Counted from the stretch's first letter, positions 53,220-62,932 are shown. The stretch is 64,000 bases of DNA from CAVQKZ01 sp963837325 (GCA_963837325.1 CAWIMV010000001.1:248001-312000), one strand, 5' to 3'. Made by a program: numbers and translations. The notes: generated by a model not told the origin, from the letters alone.

Positions 53220-53858
53220 ATGTGCAGCGCAACGCCTCGGCCGGGGTCGGCGGGCGAACACCTGCTCCAGGATCTCTACGGCACCCGCGAGCGGGCCGAT
53301 GCGTTCTATCGCGACCAACTGCTGGACACCCTCACCCCACGGATGGTCGAGTTCTTGGGCCGGCAGACCCAGATGATCCTGGCGACAGCGGACCCTGACG
53401 GCCGACCGGACGCCTCGGTCCGGTTCGGGGACCCGGGGTTCGTCGCCGTCATCGACGACAGAACGCTCACCTGGCCGGAGCTGCGCGGCAACGGCGTGCT
53501 GACCAGCCTGGGCAACCTGATCAAGAACCCGTCGACGCATTTGATGTTCCTCGACGCCGAGCACCGGATCGGTCTGCACCTGCGTGGCCAGTCGAGCATC
53601 GTCGACGCCGCCGTGATGGCGCAGGAGTACCCGGAGATCGCCGCGCGCCCCAGGACCGGCCGCCCTCCCGCCCGGTGGGTCGTGCTCCGGCTCGAGACCA
53701 GCTACATCCACTGTCGCAAACACTTTCCGCGCACCGATGCGCCCGTCGACTGGGGTACCGACGATGTGCGGGCCAAAGGTGGCGACTACTTCGGCGCGCG
53801 GAGCACCCCGTCGCCCTGGGCGCCCGACCCAGACGGGTCGGGCAAATCCGCGTATTGA
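53220..53858 (+). CDS. Pyridoxamine 5'-phosphate oxidase-fold protein
   Basis: 212 residues. The split-barrel fold is indicated by MVEFLGRQTQMILATADPDG, then RPDASVRFGDPGFVAVID and LGNLIKNPSTHLMFLD. A C-terminal helix with LETSYIHCRKHFPR completes it. Proteins of this class bind FMN or F420 and often act as oxidoreductases or heme or biliverdin handlers. The partner substrate is unknown. It is divergent from the globin-reductase gene, which suggests a shared nitrosative or redox stress response. The ATG follows a GGGGGA ribosome site. Confidence 0.82.
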   Translation: MCSATPRPGSAGEHLLQDLYGTRERADAFYRDQLLDTLTPRMVEFLGRQTQMILATADPDGRPDASVRFGDPGFVAVIDDRTLTWPELRGNGVLTSLGNLIKNPSTHLMFLDAEHRIGLHLRGQSSIVDAAVMAQEYPEIAARPRTGRPPARWVVLRLETSYIHCRKHFPRTDAPVDWGTDDVRAKGGDYFGARSTPSPWAPDPDGSGKSAY

Positions 53859-53932
53859 CGGACGTGGCTGATATGACCAGAGTTTCACGTCGGCGGCGTT
53901 GCGCCGACCGGTGACCAACTCGGGGGTATCGC

Positions 53933-56900
53933 ATGACCACACGCTCGGCGCCCGTGCTCGGCTGGTCCGTACGGGGCTGGACATCCGCGGCGGCGGTCAT
54001 CGCGGTCGTCGGCGCCACCCTGATCACGGCCGGCCCGGCCGCTGCCGAGCCGGCGCGACTGGACTCGCCGCCAAGCAGCGCTGGCCGGAACCCGGTCGTG
54101 TTGTTCAGTTCCGACGGCATGCGCCCGGACCTCATGCAGCGCTATGCGCGCGCCGGCGCCATGCCGACCTACGCCAGCCTGATGCACGCCGGTGCCACCG
54201 GCGCGAACGGCCTGACCCAGGGCTTCCCGCCCAACACCGGGCAGGGCTGGTACACCCTGGCCACTGGTGCTGGCCCAGGCGTGCACGGCAGCACCAACAA
54301 CACGTTCTTCGACAACCGCCAGCCGTTCACCAGTTCCACGTCGTTCTCCTTCCACGGCAACGGCGCCAGCCCGGGCAGCGACCCGACGAACGTCCTGGAG
54401 GCTCAGTCGGTCGCCTCGTCGGCCGAACTCGAGGGCAAGAAGGTCGCCCAGCTGGAATGGACCGGTGGGCTGAACGCCAACATCTCCGGGCCGACGGTCG
54501 ACTACGCCAGCTTCTATTCCCAGCGCGGCCTGCTCGAGTACCCCGCCAACCCGACCAAGCAGGCCTCGGCCGCCGGTTTCGGGCTGTCCTATCAGGTCGC
54601 CGCGTTCGCCCCCGCCAGCGGCTGGACCCACGTGCCGGCCAGCCATGGCGTGCCGGCCCAGCAGAGCACGCTGACCGTCACCAGCACGTCGCCGACGCTG
54701 AACCCGACCCGCACGTTCGACCTCTACGTCTACGCCAGCGGCACTGCCGGCTACAACCGGGTGCTGATGGTCCCGACCGCCGCGGCCAAGGACGGTGCCG
54801 CGGCCGCGGCCAATCTGACGCCACGTCGGTACAGCGCGATCAAGCTGAAGGGCGCTGACGGCCTGATCGGCACGGCGGCGGGGGAGACCGCGGGCTTTTA
54901 CGCCGACGTGACCACGCTTTCGCCTGACCTGTCGAAGTTCGGCCTGTACTTCACGTCGGTCACCCGCCCCAACGCGCACTGCGCCACGGCAGCCTGCGAC
55001 GCGTTGCCGGCCGGCGCGCCCGGCGAGGACAAGCTGGCCAAGTACATCGCCGACAACCTGCCGCCGGCCATCTTCGGTGACTTCGCGCCGGAGGAGGCCG
55101 GGCTCATCGACGAGGACACGTGGTACGGCCAGACGGTCGGGCTGAACCAGGCCTACGACCTCGCGGTGTTCAAGTACGTCCTGGGCACGCTGCAGCCCGA
55201 CACCCAGGTGCTGCTCGCCGGCACCGACCAGACCGACGAGGTGAGCCACCAGATCCTCGGGCTGTTGACGCCGATCGCGCCGGACGGCAGCGCGAACCCG
55301 TACTTCGACCGGGTGGCCGGCACCGGGCCGCGCGATCACCGACTGGCGCAGCGCGCGGCGTATCTGCGCGGTGCCTACCACTCGGCCGACCAGCGGCTGG
55401 GCTTCGTCCGCTCCGAACTCAGGCACGCCGATGTGCTCGCCAGCAGCGACCACGGCTTCGCCCCGCAGTGGTACGCGGTCGACGCGCCGCTCGTGCTCAA
55501 GCAACTGGGTCTGCAGGACGTGGAGCAGACCGGCAACTGCCGTCCGGCCGCGGCGAGCGTCGCCGGCAAGACGATCGCCAAGGCCTGCTGGGCGGGTGCG
55601 ACGGCGCAGATCTACCTCGACCTGAAGGGCCGCAATCCCGACGGTGTGCTCGAGCGGGCCGACTACACCGCGACCGTGAACCGGATCGTGGCCGCCTACC
55701 GCAACCTCAAGGACCCGGCCACCGGCAAGTCGGTCGTCGAGAAGGTGCTGACGAAGGAGCAATTGGCCAACGTGGCCGGCATCGACTCGCTTAACCCGAC
55801 GCGCTCCGGCGATGTCGTGGTCGTCACCAAGGTGCCGTACCAGTTCGACGGCAACACGGTGGGCACCCTCGTGGCACCGTCGCGGTTCTTCGGCCAGCAC
55901 GGTTATCTCCCCGACGACGTCGACCTGGCCCACAACATCAACATGCACGCGACGTTCGTGGCCGGAGGTCCCGACATCGAGCACGTCCGCTCAGTGCGCG
56001 GTGTCCGGGCGATCGACCTCGCACCGACGCTGGCCGTTCTCGGTGGCTTCGACCCGCCGTTGCAGGCGCAGGGCCGGGTGCTGACCTCGATCCTGCGGCA
56101 CGGCTGGCGCTACTCCACCGGTCAACTGCTCGGCTTCAACGACGTGCACGGCAACATCACCGGCAAGGGTCTGACCTACACCGATCCGTTTACCGGGGTG
56201 AAGGACGCTGCCGGCGGGCTGGCCACGCTCAGCACCTACCTCAAGCGAGCGCGGGCGACCGACCCGCGCGACACGGTGACGGTCGAGGCCGGCGACATGG
56301 TCGGGGCCAGCCCGCCGGAGTCCGCGCTGCTGCGCGACAAGCCGACCCTCGACGCGTTGAACAAGATGGGTGTCGACGTCGGAACGCTCGGCAACCACGA
56401 GTTCGACCGCACCGTGCCGGAGCTGCTCAAGCAGCTCTACGGGGGTAAGTCCACGATCGACCCGTCGATCAGGTTCAACAAGCTGAACTTCCCGGTGGTC
56501 GATGCCAACGTCATCAGCGACGCCACGGGCAAACCCCTGCTTGCGCCGTACGCGATCAAGTGGATCGGCGGGGTGCCGGTCGCGTTCATCGGCGCCACGA
56601 CGATCACCACCCCGACGATCGTCACGACCGGTGGCACCGCTGGCGTGCATTTCGTCGACGAGGCCGGCGCAATCAACGGCGTGGTGCACAGCTTGCAGAA
56701 GAAGGGCATCCATGCCTTCGTCGGCGTCATCCACGAGGGCGGGTCGCAGTCCAACTACCCGGTGGGCACGGTCAACGACCGAATCCACGACATCGCCACT
56801 CACCTCGATCCAGCCGTGTCGGTACTGATCAGCGGCCACAGCCACACCGTCGTCGACACCCGGGTCGGCCGCACGCTCGTGATCCAGGCGTCGTCGTTCA

Positions 56901-57697
56901 CGCGGGCGTTCGACGACGTGCACCTTTTGCTCGACCGCAGCTCACGCACGATCGCGGCATCCTGGGGCTCGGTCGTTCCGGTGTGGACCACCACCGAGCC
57001 GGCCAGCTTCGACCCGAACGCTCCGGCCGTCACTCCGGACCCGGCCGTGCAGAAGATCGTCGACGCAGCGGTGACCGCAACCAACCCGATCACGCAGCAA
57101 GTGATCAATGCCGCGGCCGCCGACGTCCCGTCCCAACGTGAAGGCGGGGCGACCCCGGCAGGCGAGTCGCCGGCGGGCGACCTGATCGCCGACTCGCAGC
57201 GCGCGTTTGCCCACACCCAGCTCGCGTTCGTCAACACCGGCAGCGTGCGGGCCGGACTCCGGGCGGGCCAGGTGACGTACGGCGATTTGTTCACCATGCA
57301 GCCGTTCCAGGACGACTACGTCGACACGTTCACCCTCACCGGGGCGCAGGTGTGGGCGCTGCTGCAGCAGCAGCTGGCCGCGGGCACCGGCGGAATCATG
57401 CAGATCTCCGGGCTGCACTTCAGCTATACCGGCAGTCAGGGCTCGGGCACGATCACGCACGTGTACCTGGGGCCGGCCGGTGACAACAGCACGTCGATAC
57501 CGAACGATGCCAGCGTCACGTACACCGCAACCGCCAACTCGTTCATGGTCGGCGGCGGCGACGGTTTCACCGTGCTGGAGCAGGCCGGAAACATCGTCCA
57601 GACCGCGGACGCAGAACTCGTGCCGCTGGTCGACTACGTGCGGGGTTTGCCGAACCCGTTCAGCTACGGCGTCGACGGGCGGATCGCGATCGGCTGA
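53933..57697 (+). CDS. Fused secreted alkaline phosphatase-superfamily phosphodiesterase and 5'-nucleotidase
   Basis: 1254 residues. A signal peptide (about 1-38, ending AGPAAAEP) leads to an alkaline phosphatase-superfamily domain (about 50-690). Its metal ligands appear in LFSSDGMRPDL (D61) and LASSDHGFAPQWY (D506/H507). A 5'-nucleotidase follows (about 725-1254): LLGFNDVHGN with D737 and H739, TLGNHEFDR near 822, LISGHSHTVVD and the C-terminal substrate domain with GNIVQTADAEL. The two enzymes would cleave extracellular nucleotides or nucleic acid ends and release phosphate and nucleosides. They are normally separate proteins. No membrane anchor follows, so it is probably secreted. Confidence 0.9.
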   Translation: MTTRSAPVLGWSVRGWTSAAAVIAVVGATLITAGPAAAEPARLDSPPSSAGRNPVVLFSSDGMRPDLMQRYARAGAMPTYASLMHAGATGANGLTQGFPPNTGQGWYTLATGAGPGVHGSTNNTFFDNRQPFTSSTSFSFHGNGASPGSDPTNVLEAQSVASSAELEGKKVAQLEWTGGLNANISGPTVDYASFYSQRGLLEYPANPTKQASAAGFGLSYQVAAFAPASGWTHVPASHGVPAQQSTLTVTSTSPTLNPTRTFDLYVYASGTAGYNRVLMVPTAAAKDGAAAAANLTPRRYSAIKLKGADGLIGTAAGETAGFYADVTTLSPDLSKFGLYFTSVTRPNAHCATAACDALPAGAPGEDKLAKYIADNLPPAIFGDFAPEEAGLIDEDTWYGQTVGLNQAYDLAVFKYVLGTLQPDTQVLLAGTDQTDEVSHQILGLLTPIAPDGSANPYFDRVAGTGPRDHRLAQRAAYLRGAYHSADQRLGFVRSELRHADVLASSDHGFAPQWYAVDAPLVLKQLGLQDVEQTGNCRPAAASVAGKTIAKACWAGATAQIYLDLKGRNPDGVLERADYTATVNRIVAAYRNLKDPATGKSVVEKVLTKEQLANVAGIDSLNPTRSGDVVVVTKVPYQFDGNTVGTLVAPSRFFGQHGYLPDDVDLAHNINMHATFVAGGPDIEHVRSVRGVRAIDLAPTLAVLGGFDPPLQAQGRVLTSILRHGWRYSTGQLLGFNDVHGNITGKGLTYTDPFTGVKDAAGGLATLSTYLKRARATDPRDTVTVEAGDMVGASPPESALLRDKPTLDALNKMGVDVGTLGNHEFDRTVPELLKQLYGGKSTIDPSIRFNKLNFPVVDANVISDATGKPLLAPYAIKWIGGVPVAFIGATTITTPTIVTTGGTAGVHFVDEAGAINGVVHSLQKKGIHAFVGVIHEGGSQSNYPVGTVNDRIHDIATHLDPAVSVLISGHSHTVVDTRVGRTLVIQASSFTRAFDDVHLLLDRSSRTIAASWGSVVPVWTTTEPASFDPNAPAVTPDPAVQKIVDAAVTATNPITQQVINAAAADVPSQREGGATPAGESPAGDLIADSQRAFAHTQLAFVNTGSVRAGLRAGQVTYGDLFTMQPFQDDYVDTFTLTGAQVWALLQQQLAAGTGGIMQISGLHFSYTGSQGSGTITHVYLGPAGDNSTSIPNDASVTYTATANSFMVGGGDGFTVLEQAGNIVQTADAELVPLVDYVRGLPNPFSYGVDGRIAIG

Positions 57698-58070
57698 ACG
57701 TCGTCGTACGGGCTGGGGGGCCGGATAAGGGGCGAACGTCGCTTGGGTCAAACCGGTGAATTGCCGCGGAAAACCGGCAAAATCCCCGGTCCCGGACATC
57801 GCCGACCGCACATTGACATGCGCACGTGCGCCGTGTGAACTCAGGGCGCGGTGCCGAACCGGGTGGACCCAGACCAGCCGTGGTTTCGCGATGCGGAACA
57901 GCCGCAAATCGTCCTAACCATTATCAATATCTGACCCCATCCACCCATCTCGTGCGGATCTGGCGTACGCGTGATCACCACTGATGGTCGGTACAGCGGC
58001 GCGGCCCAGCAGATCGTGACGGCGCCCGCGACGAGTCTTTCGGTGGGAATACCCGGACGCGGGGGACCGA
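57698..58070 (+). other. 373-base intergenic region after the phosphodiesterase-nucleotidase gene
   Basis: No gene is visible. It contains a 6-bp hairpin (TTGCCG/CGGCAA, 57761-57780), a perfect palindrome GCGCACGTGCGC (57820-57831) just after TTGACA (57813-57818), and an AT-rich island (CCATTATCAATATCT, about 57919-57933). The AT-rich island may hold the promoter of the next gene. No riboswitch fold was recognised. Confidence 0.4.
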
Positions 58071-59747
58071 GTGGCAGGCAGGCACAACCAGGCAGCGCAC
58101 CGGCAATTGCGCTGGGGACGTGCCGGGTTGCTTGCCGCCGTGCTGATCGCTGTTGTGGTTGCCGTCGTCGTCTTCGCACTGCCGAAGTCGCATCACCATC
58201 GCTCGGCGACGACGGCGGCCAAAGGTTGCTCGAGCGGCGTCGCGCTGACCGTCGTTGCCGATCCGAGCATCGCTCCCGCGATCAATGGCATTGCCGACGG
58301 GTGGCTGGCCGGCAAACCAGTGATCGACCACGCCTGCCCGTCCGTCGTCGTCCGCAGTGTCGCCTCGGCGAGCGAGGCGTCCATCCTGACCAAGGGAGAC
58401 GTCACCCCGCCGGACGTCTGGATCCCGGCCTCGAGCTTGTGGGTCGACCGCGTCCGGTCACAGACTGCGGGGCTCGACTCCGCGGCCGACAGCCTCTGGG
58501 TGTATCCGCCGATCGCTACGTCCCCACTCGTGCTGGCGACCACCAAGACGCGCGCCGCCGCAGTGCGGGCGGCCGCCGCTGCCGGCTGGACGAAGTTGCT
58601 CAGCGGATCCACCCCGGTTGCATCAGCGAACCCGGCGTCGGACTCGGCCGGGCTCGCGACCGTGACCACCGCCCAGGTCCTGCTGAACGGCACGGCCGAC
58701 ACGCCTAGCCGCAAGCTGGTCAACTCCTTCGTCGCCCTCACGCCTTCAGCCGTCGCGAGCGGCTCGGCCGGCCTCGCGGCCTTGGCCGCGAACCAGAAGA
58801 AGACCGACGTAGTCGTCGCGAGCGAGCAGGCGGTTCGTGCGGCAGCAGCGAAGTCAGCTGGGTTGACTGCCGTCTATCCCACCGGGTCGGCGGTCGGCCT
58901 GGACTGGCCGGTCGCCCAATTCACGCCGCCGGGCGGCGACCCGGCTCGCCGCACCGCGACCGTCGCGTTCGTGACTCGCCTGTCAGGGCCGACGGCCCAG
59001 CGAGCGTTGCGCGCCGCGGGCCTACGCGACGCCGACGGCACCGCGCTGAGCGGAAGCCCGGCCGTCCATCCACTACCGAAGCCCACCGTGAACCAACAGA
59101 CCGCGGCGACCCGCACCTGGACTGCGGCCGGGCGGACCAGCCGCACGCTTGTCGTCATCGACCTGTCCGGGTCGATGGGAGCTTCCATCGGCGGCGGGCA
59201 GACCAAGATCGAATTCGCGGCGCAGGCCGAGCTCGCGGCAATCAAGTTCTTCCCCGACACCTCGTCGCTGGGGTTGTGGGGCTTCTCGGTGAATCGAACC
59301 GGAACGACCGACTGGAGCAACCTCGTGCCGCTCGGCCCGCTGAACGGCAAGGTCGGCAACACCAGCCGCCGGGCCGCCCTTGCCACGGCGGCACGCAAGA
59401 TGCCCTCGATCACGTCCGGTGATACCGGGCTGTACGCCACGACACTGGGGGCGTACGAGTCCGTGCGCAGCGGATTCGACCCAGCCAGCGTCAATTCCGT
59501 CGTGCTGGTCACCGATGGCGCGAACACTGACACCCGCGGCATCAACCTGACGAACCTGCTCAGCCGGTTGCGCAGTGAGAACGACCCGCGCCGGCCGCTG
59601 CCGATCATCACGATCGCCGTCGGTCGCGACGCCGATGTCGCGACGTTGCGCAAGATCTCGGCCACCACCGGCGGGACGACCTACACCGCCGCCGGACCTG
59701 ACGACATCCGAAACGCGTTTCTCGACGCGATCATCAAGGCCGGATGA
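58071..59747 (+). CDS. Membrane-anchored binding-protein/VWA domain fusion
   Basis: 558 residues with a GTG start. One N-terminal membrane helix (about 19-41, LLAAVLIAVVVAVVVFAL) is followed by an extracellular solute-binding-like domain (about 55-335; VVADPSIAPAINGIADGWL, PDVWIPASSLWV). A von Willebrand A domain (about 355-558) has the intact metal site DLSGSMGAS (D364), VVLVTDGANTD and IAVGRDADVATLRKIS. This order of domains in one chain is unusual: VWA domains mediate adhesion or assembly, and binding-protein domains capture ligands. It is coupled by ATGA to a lipoprotein binding-protein gene. The ligand is unknown. Confidence 0.85.
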   Translation: MAGRHNQAAHRQLRWGRAGLLAAVLIAVVVAVVVFALPKSHHHRSATTAAKGCSSGVALTVVADPSIAPAINGIADGWLAGKPVIDHACPSVVVRSVASASEASILTKGDVTPPDVWIPASSLWVDRVRSQTAGLDSAADSLWVYPPIATSPLVLATTKTRAAAVRAAAAAGWTKLLSGSTPVASANPASDSAGLATVTTAQVLLNGTADTPSRKLVNSFVALTPSAVASGSAGLAALAANQKKTDVVVASEQAVRAAAAKSAGLTAVYPTGSAVGLDWPVAQFTPPGGDPARRTATVAFVTRLSGPTAQRALRAAGLRDADGTALSGSPAVHPLPKPTVNQQTAATRTWTAAGRTSRTLVVIDLSGSMGASIGGGQTKIEFAAQAELAAIKFFPDTSSLGLWGFSVNRTGTTDWSNLVPLGPLNGKVGNTSRRAALATAARKMPSITSGDTGLYATTLGAYESVRSGFDPASVNSVVLVTDGANTDTRGINLTNLLSRLRSENDPRRPLPIITIAVGRDADVATLRKISATTGGTTYTAAGPDDIRNAFLDAIIKAG

Positions 59748-60946
59748 CGGCGGCCATGTCCATCGAAGAGCGGGAAGTCGACCTGCCACTGCTGCGTGGA
59801 CTGGTCAGTCGGCGGGCCGCGCTGGCCGGACTGGGGCTCGGCGTGACGGCGCTGCTCGCCGGCTGCGATCACAAGCCGAAGAAGAAGGCGCTTGCGCGAG
59901 ATACCGATCTGTCCGACACCGAGCGGATCGTCAACTGGTCGAACTGGCCGGATTACATCGACGTCGGCGACGACGGCCTCAGCCACCCGACGCTTGCGCA
60001 GTTCACCAAACAGACCGGTATCACGGTGCATTACACCGAGGACTACTACGACAACGAAGAATTCTTCACGAAGGTCAGCCCGCAACTCGCCGCCGGACAG
60101 GACACCGGCCGGGACACCTGGTGCGCCACCGACTGGATGGTTGCTCGGCTCATCAGGCTCGGTTACCTCCAGCCGCTGGACAAGTCGAACATGCCCAACT
60201 CGCATGCTTTGTCACCGTCGCTGGTGAACGTCGAGTTCGACCGCGGCCGCAAGTACTCGATCCCGTGGCAGAGCGGCTTCACGGGGATCGGGTACAACTC
60301 GAAGGTCACCGGCCCAGCCGGCGTGAAGACCGTCAACCAGTTGTTCACCGATCCCAGGCTCAAGGGCAAGGTGACGTTGCTGACCGACATGCAGGACACG
60401 GTCGGGCTGACCATGCTCGACATGGGGATCGATCCCGTGAAGTTCACCGACGCGGACTTCGATCGGGTCATCGCGCGGTTGGCGGCGGTGAAGGCCAGCG
60501 GGCAATTGAAGGGATTCACCGGCAACGACTACACCACCGGGCTGGCCTCGGGGGAGATCGCCGCATGCCTGGCCTATACCGGCGACATAGTGCAGCTGCA
60601 GGCCGACGAGGCGCCGGTCGGCTACACGCTGCCCGAGGCCGGACACCTGCTGTGGTCGGACAACTTCGTGATCCCGAACAACGCCCGGCACAAGAAGAAC
60701 GCCGAGCGGCTCATCGACTTCTACTACGCCCCGAAGACGATGGCCCTGGTCGAGGACTACGTCGACTACATCTCGCCCGTCGCCGGCTCCCGGGAGGCGT
60801 TGTTGGCGTCGGATCCGGAAACCGCGAAGAACCAACTCATCTTTCCCACGCCGGAGATTCTCGCGCGGGCTCATGTGTTCCGCGGGATGACCCAAGCCCA
60901 GGACACGCGCTACAACAAGGCGTTCCAGCAGCTGGTCAACAGCTGA
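59744..60946 (+). CDS. Tat lipoprotein, spermidine/putrescine-type ABC binding protein
   Basis: 400 residues. Twin arginines (SRRAALAGLGLG) and lipobox LLAGC (C41) indicate Tat export with lipidation. The mature part has the PotD-like fold: RIVNWSNWPDYID, GRKYSIPWQSGFTGIGYNSK and GEIAACLAYTGDIVQL, which form the polyamine pocket. No permease or ATPase gene is nearby, so it must work with a distant transporter or with the VWA protein encoded just upstream. Its ATG overlaps the stop of that gene. A second ATG (59756) would give a slightly shorter protein. Confidence 0.9.
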   Translation: MTAAMSIEEREVDLPLLRGLVSRRAALAGLGLGVTALLAGCDHKPKKKALARDTDLSDTERIVNWSNWPDYIDVGDDGLSHPTLAQFTKQTGITVHYTEDYYDNEEFFTKVSPQLAAGQDTGRDTWCATDWMVARLIRLGYLQPLDKSNMPNSHALSPSLVNVEFDRGRKYSIPWQSGFTGIGYNSKVTGPAGVKTVNQLFTDPRLKGKVTLLTDMQDTVGLTMLDMGIDPVKFTDADFDRVIARLAAVKASGQLKGFTGNDYTTGLASGEIAACLAYTGDIVQLQADEAPVGYTLPEAGHLLWSDNFVIPNNARHKKNAERLIDFYYAPKTMALVEDYVDYISPVAGSREALLASDPETAKNQLIFPTPEILARAHVFRGMTQAQDTRYNKAFQQLVNS

Positions 60947-61203
60947 CGCCAATCAGCGACGGTTGTCCCGTCCCGTCCCGACCCGGTCTGCTCCAGCCAG
61001 CGTTCGAGCAGCCGTGGCAATTCCGCGCGGAGGTACTCGAAGAAGCGCTTGGTCTCCGCCAACCGTTCGCCGGCAGGAGTCGTGGCCCCGACCGCGGTCA
61101 CGCCGTCGCGCGCGCTCTCGATCCACCGGACGAACTGCGCGTCGCTGGGCGAAGATTCCGTACCAGAAGTCTGTGTAGAGGCGGTAGACGTCGTGACGTC
61201 CAC
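60910..61203 (-). CDS. Small hypothetical protein, uncertain
   Basis: 97 residues with a GTG start. A Ser/Thr-rich N-terminus (about 1-20) is followed by an amphipathic helical region (FVRWIESARDGVTAVGATTP, ETKRFFEYLRAELPRLLERW). It has protein-like composition but no known family. It overlaps the last 37 bases of the convergent binding-protein gene. A second reading on the same strand is less convincing. It may be a real gene or a chance frame in GC-rich DNA. Confidence 0.35.
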   Translation of the reverse strand: MDVTTSTASTQTSGTESSPSDAQFVRWIESARDGVTAVGATTPAGERLAETKRFFEYLRAELPRLLERWLEQTGSGRDGTTVADWRQLLTSCWNALL

Positions 61204-61254
61204 CCGGTTGGCGGGTGCTGGCGTCGCTGATGAGAACGGCGGCGGACGTTAAGC

Positions 61255-61290
61255 GGCTCGGCCGGTACTGCGGTTTGAACCGGCCGAGCC
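61255..61290. terminator. Strong 12-bp stem-loop between convergent genes
   Basis: GGCTCGGCCGGT (61255-61266) pairs perfectly with ACCGGCCGAGCC (61279-61290) around a 12-base loop. It stands between the binding-protein gene on the plus strand and the MFS gene on the minus strand. A second GC-rich stem follows near 61296. Without a T-run it may act with Rho or as a bidirectional barrier. Confidence 0.6.
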
Positions 61291-61387
61291 TGGCGCGTGT
61301 GCGGCCCGCGGGCGGCGCACAAACGCTTGCTGCCGAGGATGCTCGCTTTGGTGCTGCATGCAACCGGCGGCTACCGCAGCTTCATGC

Positions 61388-62932
61388 TCAGCTCACGTCA
61401 GAAGATCGCGAATCACCACCGTCCGCCTGATTTCGGGCGCCGGCCTGCTGGCGCTCGTGGCGACTGTCGCGGACGGCCAGGCCCAGTGCCGCCAATGTCA
61501 TGGCCACCGTCACGAGCAGCGCCGCGGTGTAGGCGTCGCCGTAGTGTGCCGCCCGCGGTGGTCCCGAGGGCGGCCCGCCGCCGGCGAGTTGGCCGTAGAA
61601 CACGGCGCTCAAGACTGCGGCACCAACGGCGGCGCCGACCCGTTGCGCGGTTTGCAGCATTCCGCCGGCGGTCGACCCGCCCGACACGTCGACCTGGTTC
61701 AGTGACAGCGCCTGGTTCGGAGTAATCACACTGCCGCCGCCGAGGCCGGCCACGAAAAGCGCCGGCACGAGCAACAGGGCCACGTCGGTGTTGGACACCT
61801 GACCGGCGGTGAGGTGCACGGACACGACTGCGCCGATGATGCCGACGGCGAATGTGCCCAGAGCCACGACCAGGACCTGGCGGCCGCGGCGGTTGACGAA
61901 GCGGCCGGCGACCGGTGCGCCGATCGCCAGGCCGACGGCGAAACTAGAAGCGGTCAGCCCGGCTGCCAACGCGGAGAATCCGAGGCCGTTCTGCAGGAAC
62001 AGCGACAGTACGAGGGAGGTGCCGGTGAACCCGGCGAAGTACAGCAGAGCCAGCCCGAGTCCGCCGGAATAGCTGCGGATGCGGAACAGGCTGGTGTCGA
62101 TCAGGGGGTGCCCACGTCGGCGCCCCGGGCCGCGCTCCCACCACACGAACACCGCGATCACCATTAGGGCCGGTGCGATGATCAGCAGCCGGCTGGCTTT
62201 CCGGTCGGCGTCGTACTCGACGACGGGGAAGAGCACGCCGGCCAGCCCGACGGCCAGCAGCGCTGCTCCAGGCAGATCGAGGCGCCGGAACCCGGCGTGC
62301 CCTTGATCGCGCAGCAGCAACCGCCAGGCCAAGACGAAGGCCAGCGTGCCGACCGGGACGTTGATCAGGAAGGTCAGGCGCCAGCCCAGCGTGGTTCCGC
62401 CGATCGCGATGATGACGCCACCGAGCACCGGCCCGAGGGCCTGGGCCAGTCCGACGTTGAGGCCGATCAGCCCGAACGCCTTGCCCCGCTCGCGCAAGGG
62501 GAACAGCTGTTGCACCAGTCCCGACACCTGCGGGTTGATCAGACCGCCGGACAGGCCCTGCAGCAGGCGCGCACCGAGCAGCACGGCCGGAGTGGGGGCC
62601 AGCCCGGCCAGCAGGCTTGTCACGACGAAGCCGGCGATGCCGACGAGCAGCATGCGGCGCCGGCCACGATCGTCGCCCAGTCGGCCGGCGATGATGGGCA
62701 CTATCCCGAAAGCCAAGGCGTAGCCCGATACGACCCACTGCTGCTGGGCGGCGTTCGCATGCAGCGTCGACCCGATCGACGGCAGGGCGACGTTGATGAT
62801 GGTCGCATCAAGCAAAGTCATGAACAGCGCCGTCACGCAGACGCCGAGTACCAACCAGCGCCGCGGGTCGGGGTGCGCGCCTTCGTCGGCGACCGGACTG
62901 GCCGACGGCAGCGGGCGACTCACACACTCCAT
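61388..62932 (-). CDS. MFS transporter, DHA2 (EmrB/QacA-like) family
   Basis: 514 residues with about 14 helices. Helix 1 contains ALFMTLLDATIINVALPSIG, helix 4 motif A reads RLGDDRGRRRML, and motif C is AQALGPVLGGVI. The short N-terminal tail is cytoplasmic. It belongs to the drug:H+ antiporter group. No regulator gene lies beside it. It is divergent from a DUF4190 gene across 167 bases. The start is ATG. Confidence 0.89.
   Translation of the reverse strand: MECVSRPLPSASPVADEGAHPDPRRWLVLGVCVTALFMTLLDATIINVALPSIGSTLHANAAQQQWVVSGYALAFGIVPIIAGRLGDDRGRRRMLLVGIAGFVVTSLLAGLAPTPAVLLGARLLQGLSGGLINPQVSGLVQQLFPLRERGKAFGLIGLNVGLAQALGPVLGGVIIAIGGTTLGWRLTFLINVPVGTLAFVLAWRLLLRDQGHAGFRRLDLPGAALLAVGLAGVLFPVVEYDADRKASRLLIIAPALMVIAVFVWWERGPGRRRGHPLIDTSLFRIRSYSGGLGLALLYFAGFTGTSLVLSLFLQNGLGFSALAAGLTASSFAVGLAIGAPVAGRFVNRRGRQVLVVALGTFAVGIIGAVVSVHLTAGQVSNTDVALLLVPALFVAGLGGGSVITPNQALSLNQVDVSGGSTAGGMLQTAQRVGAAVGAAVLSAVFYGQLAGGGPPSGPPRAAHYGDAYTAALLVTVAMTLAALGLAVRDSRHERQQAGARNQADGGDSRSSDVS

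Noticed and set aside
60953..61363. Minus-strand frame after the binding-protein gene
   Set aside because: Arg-rich composition and overlap with a more protein-like frame at 60910-61203; not called.
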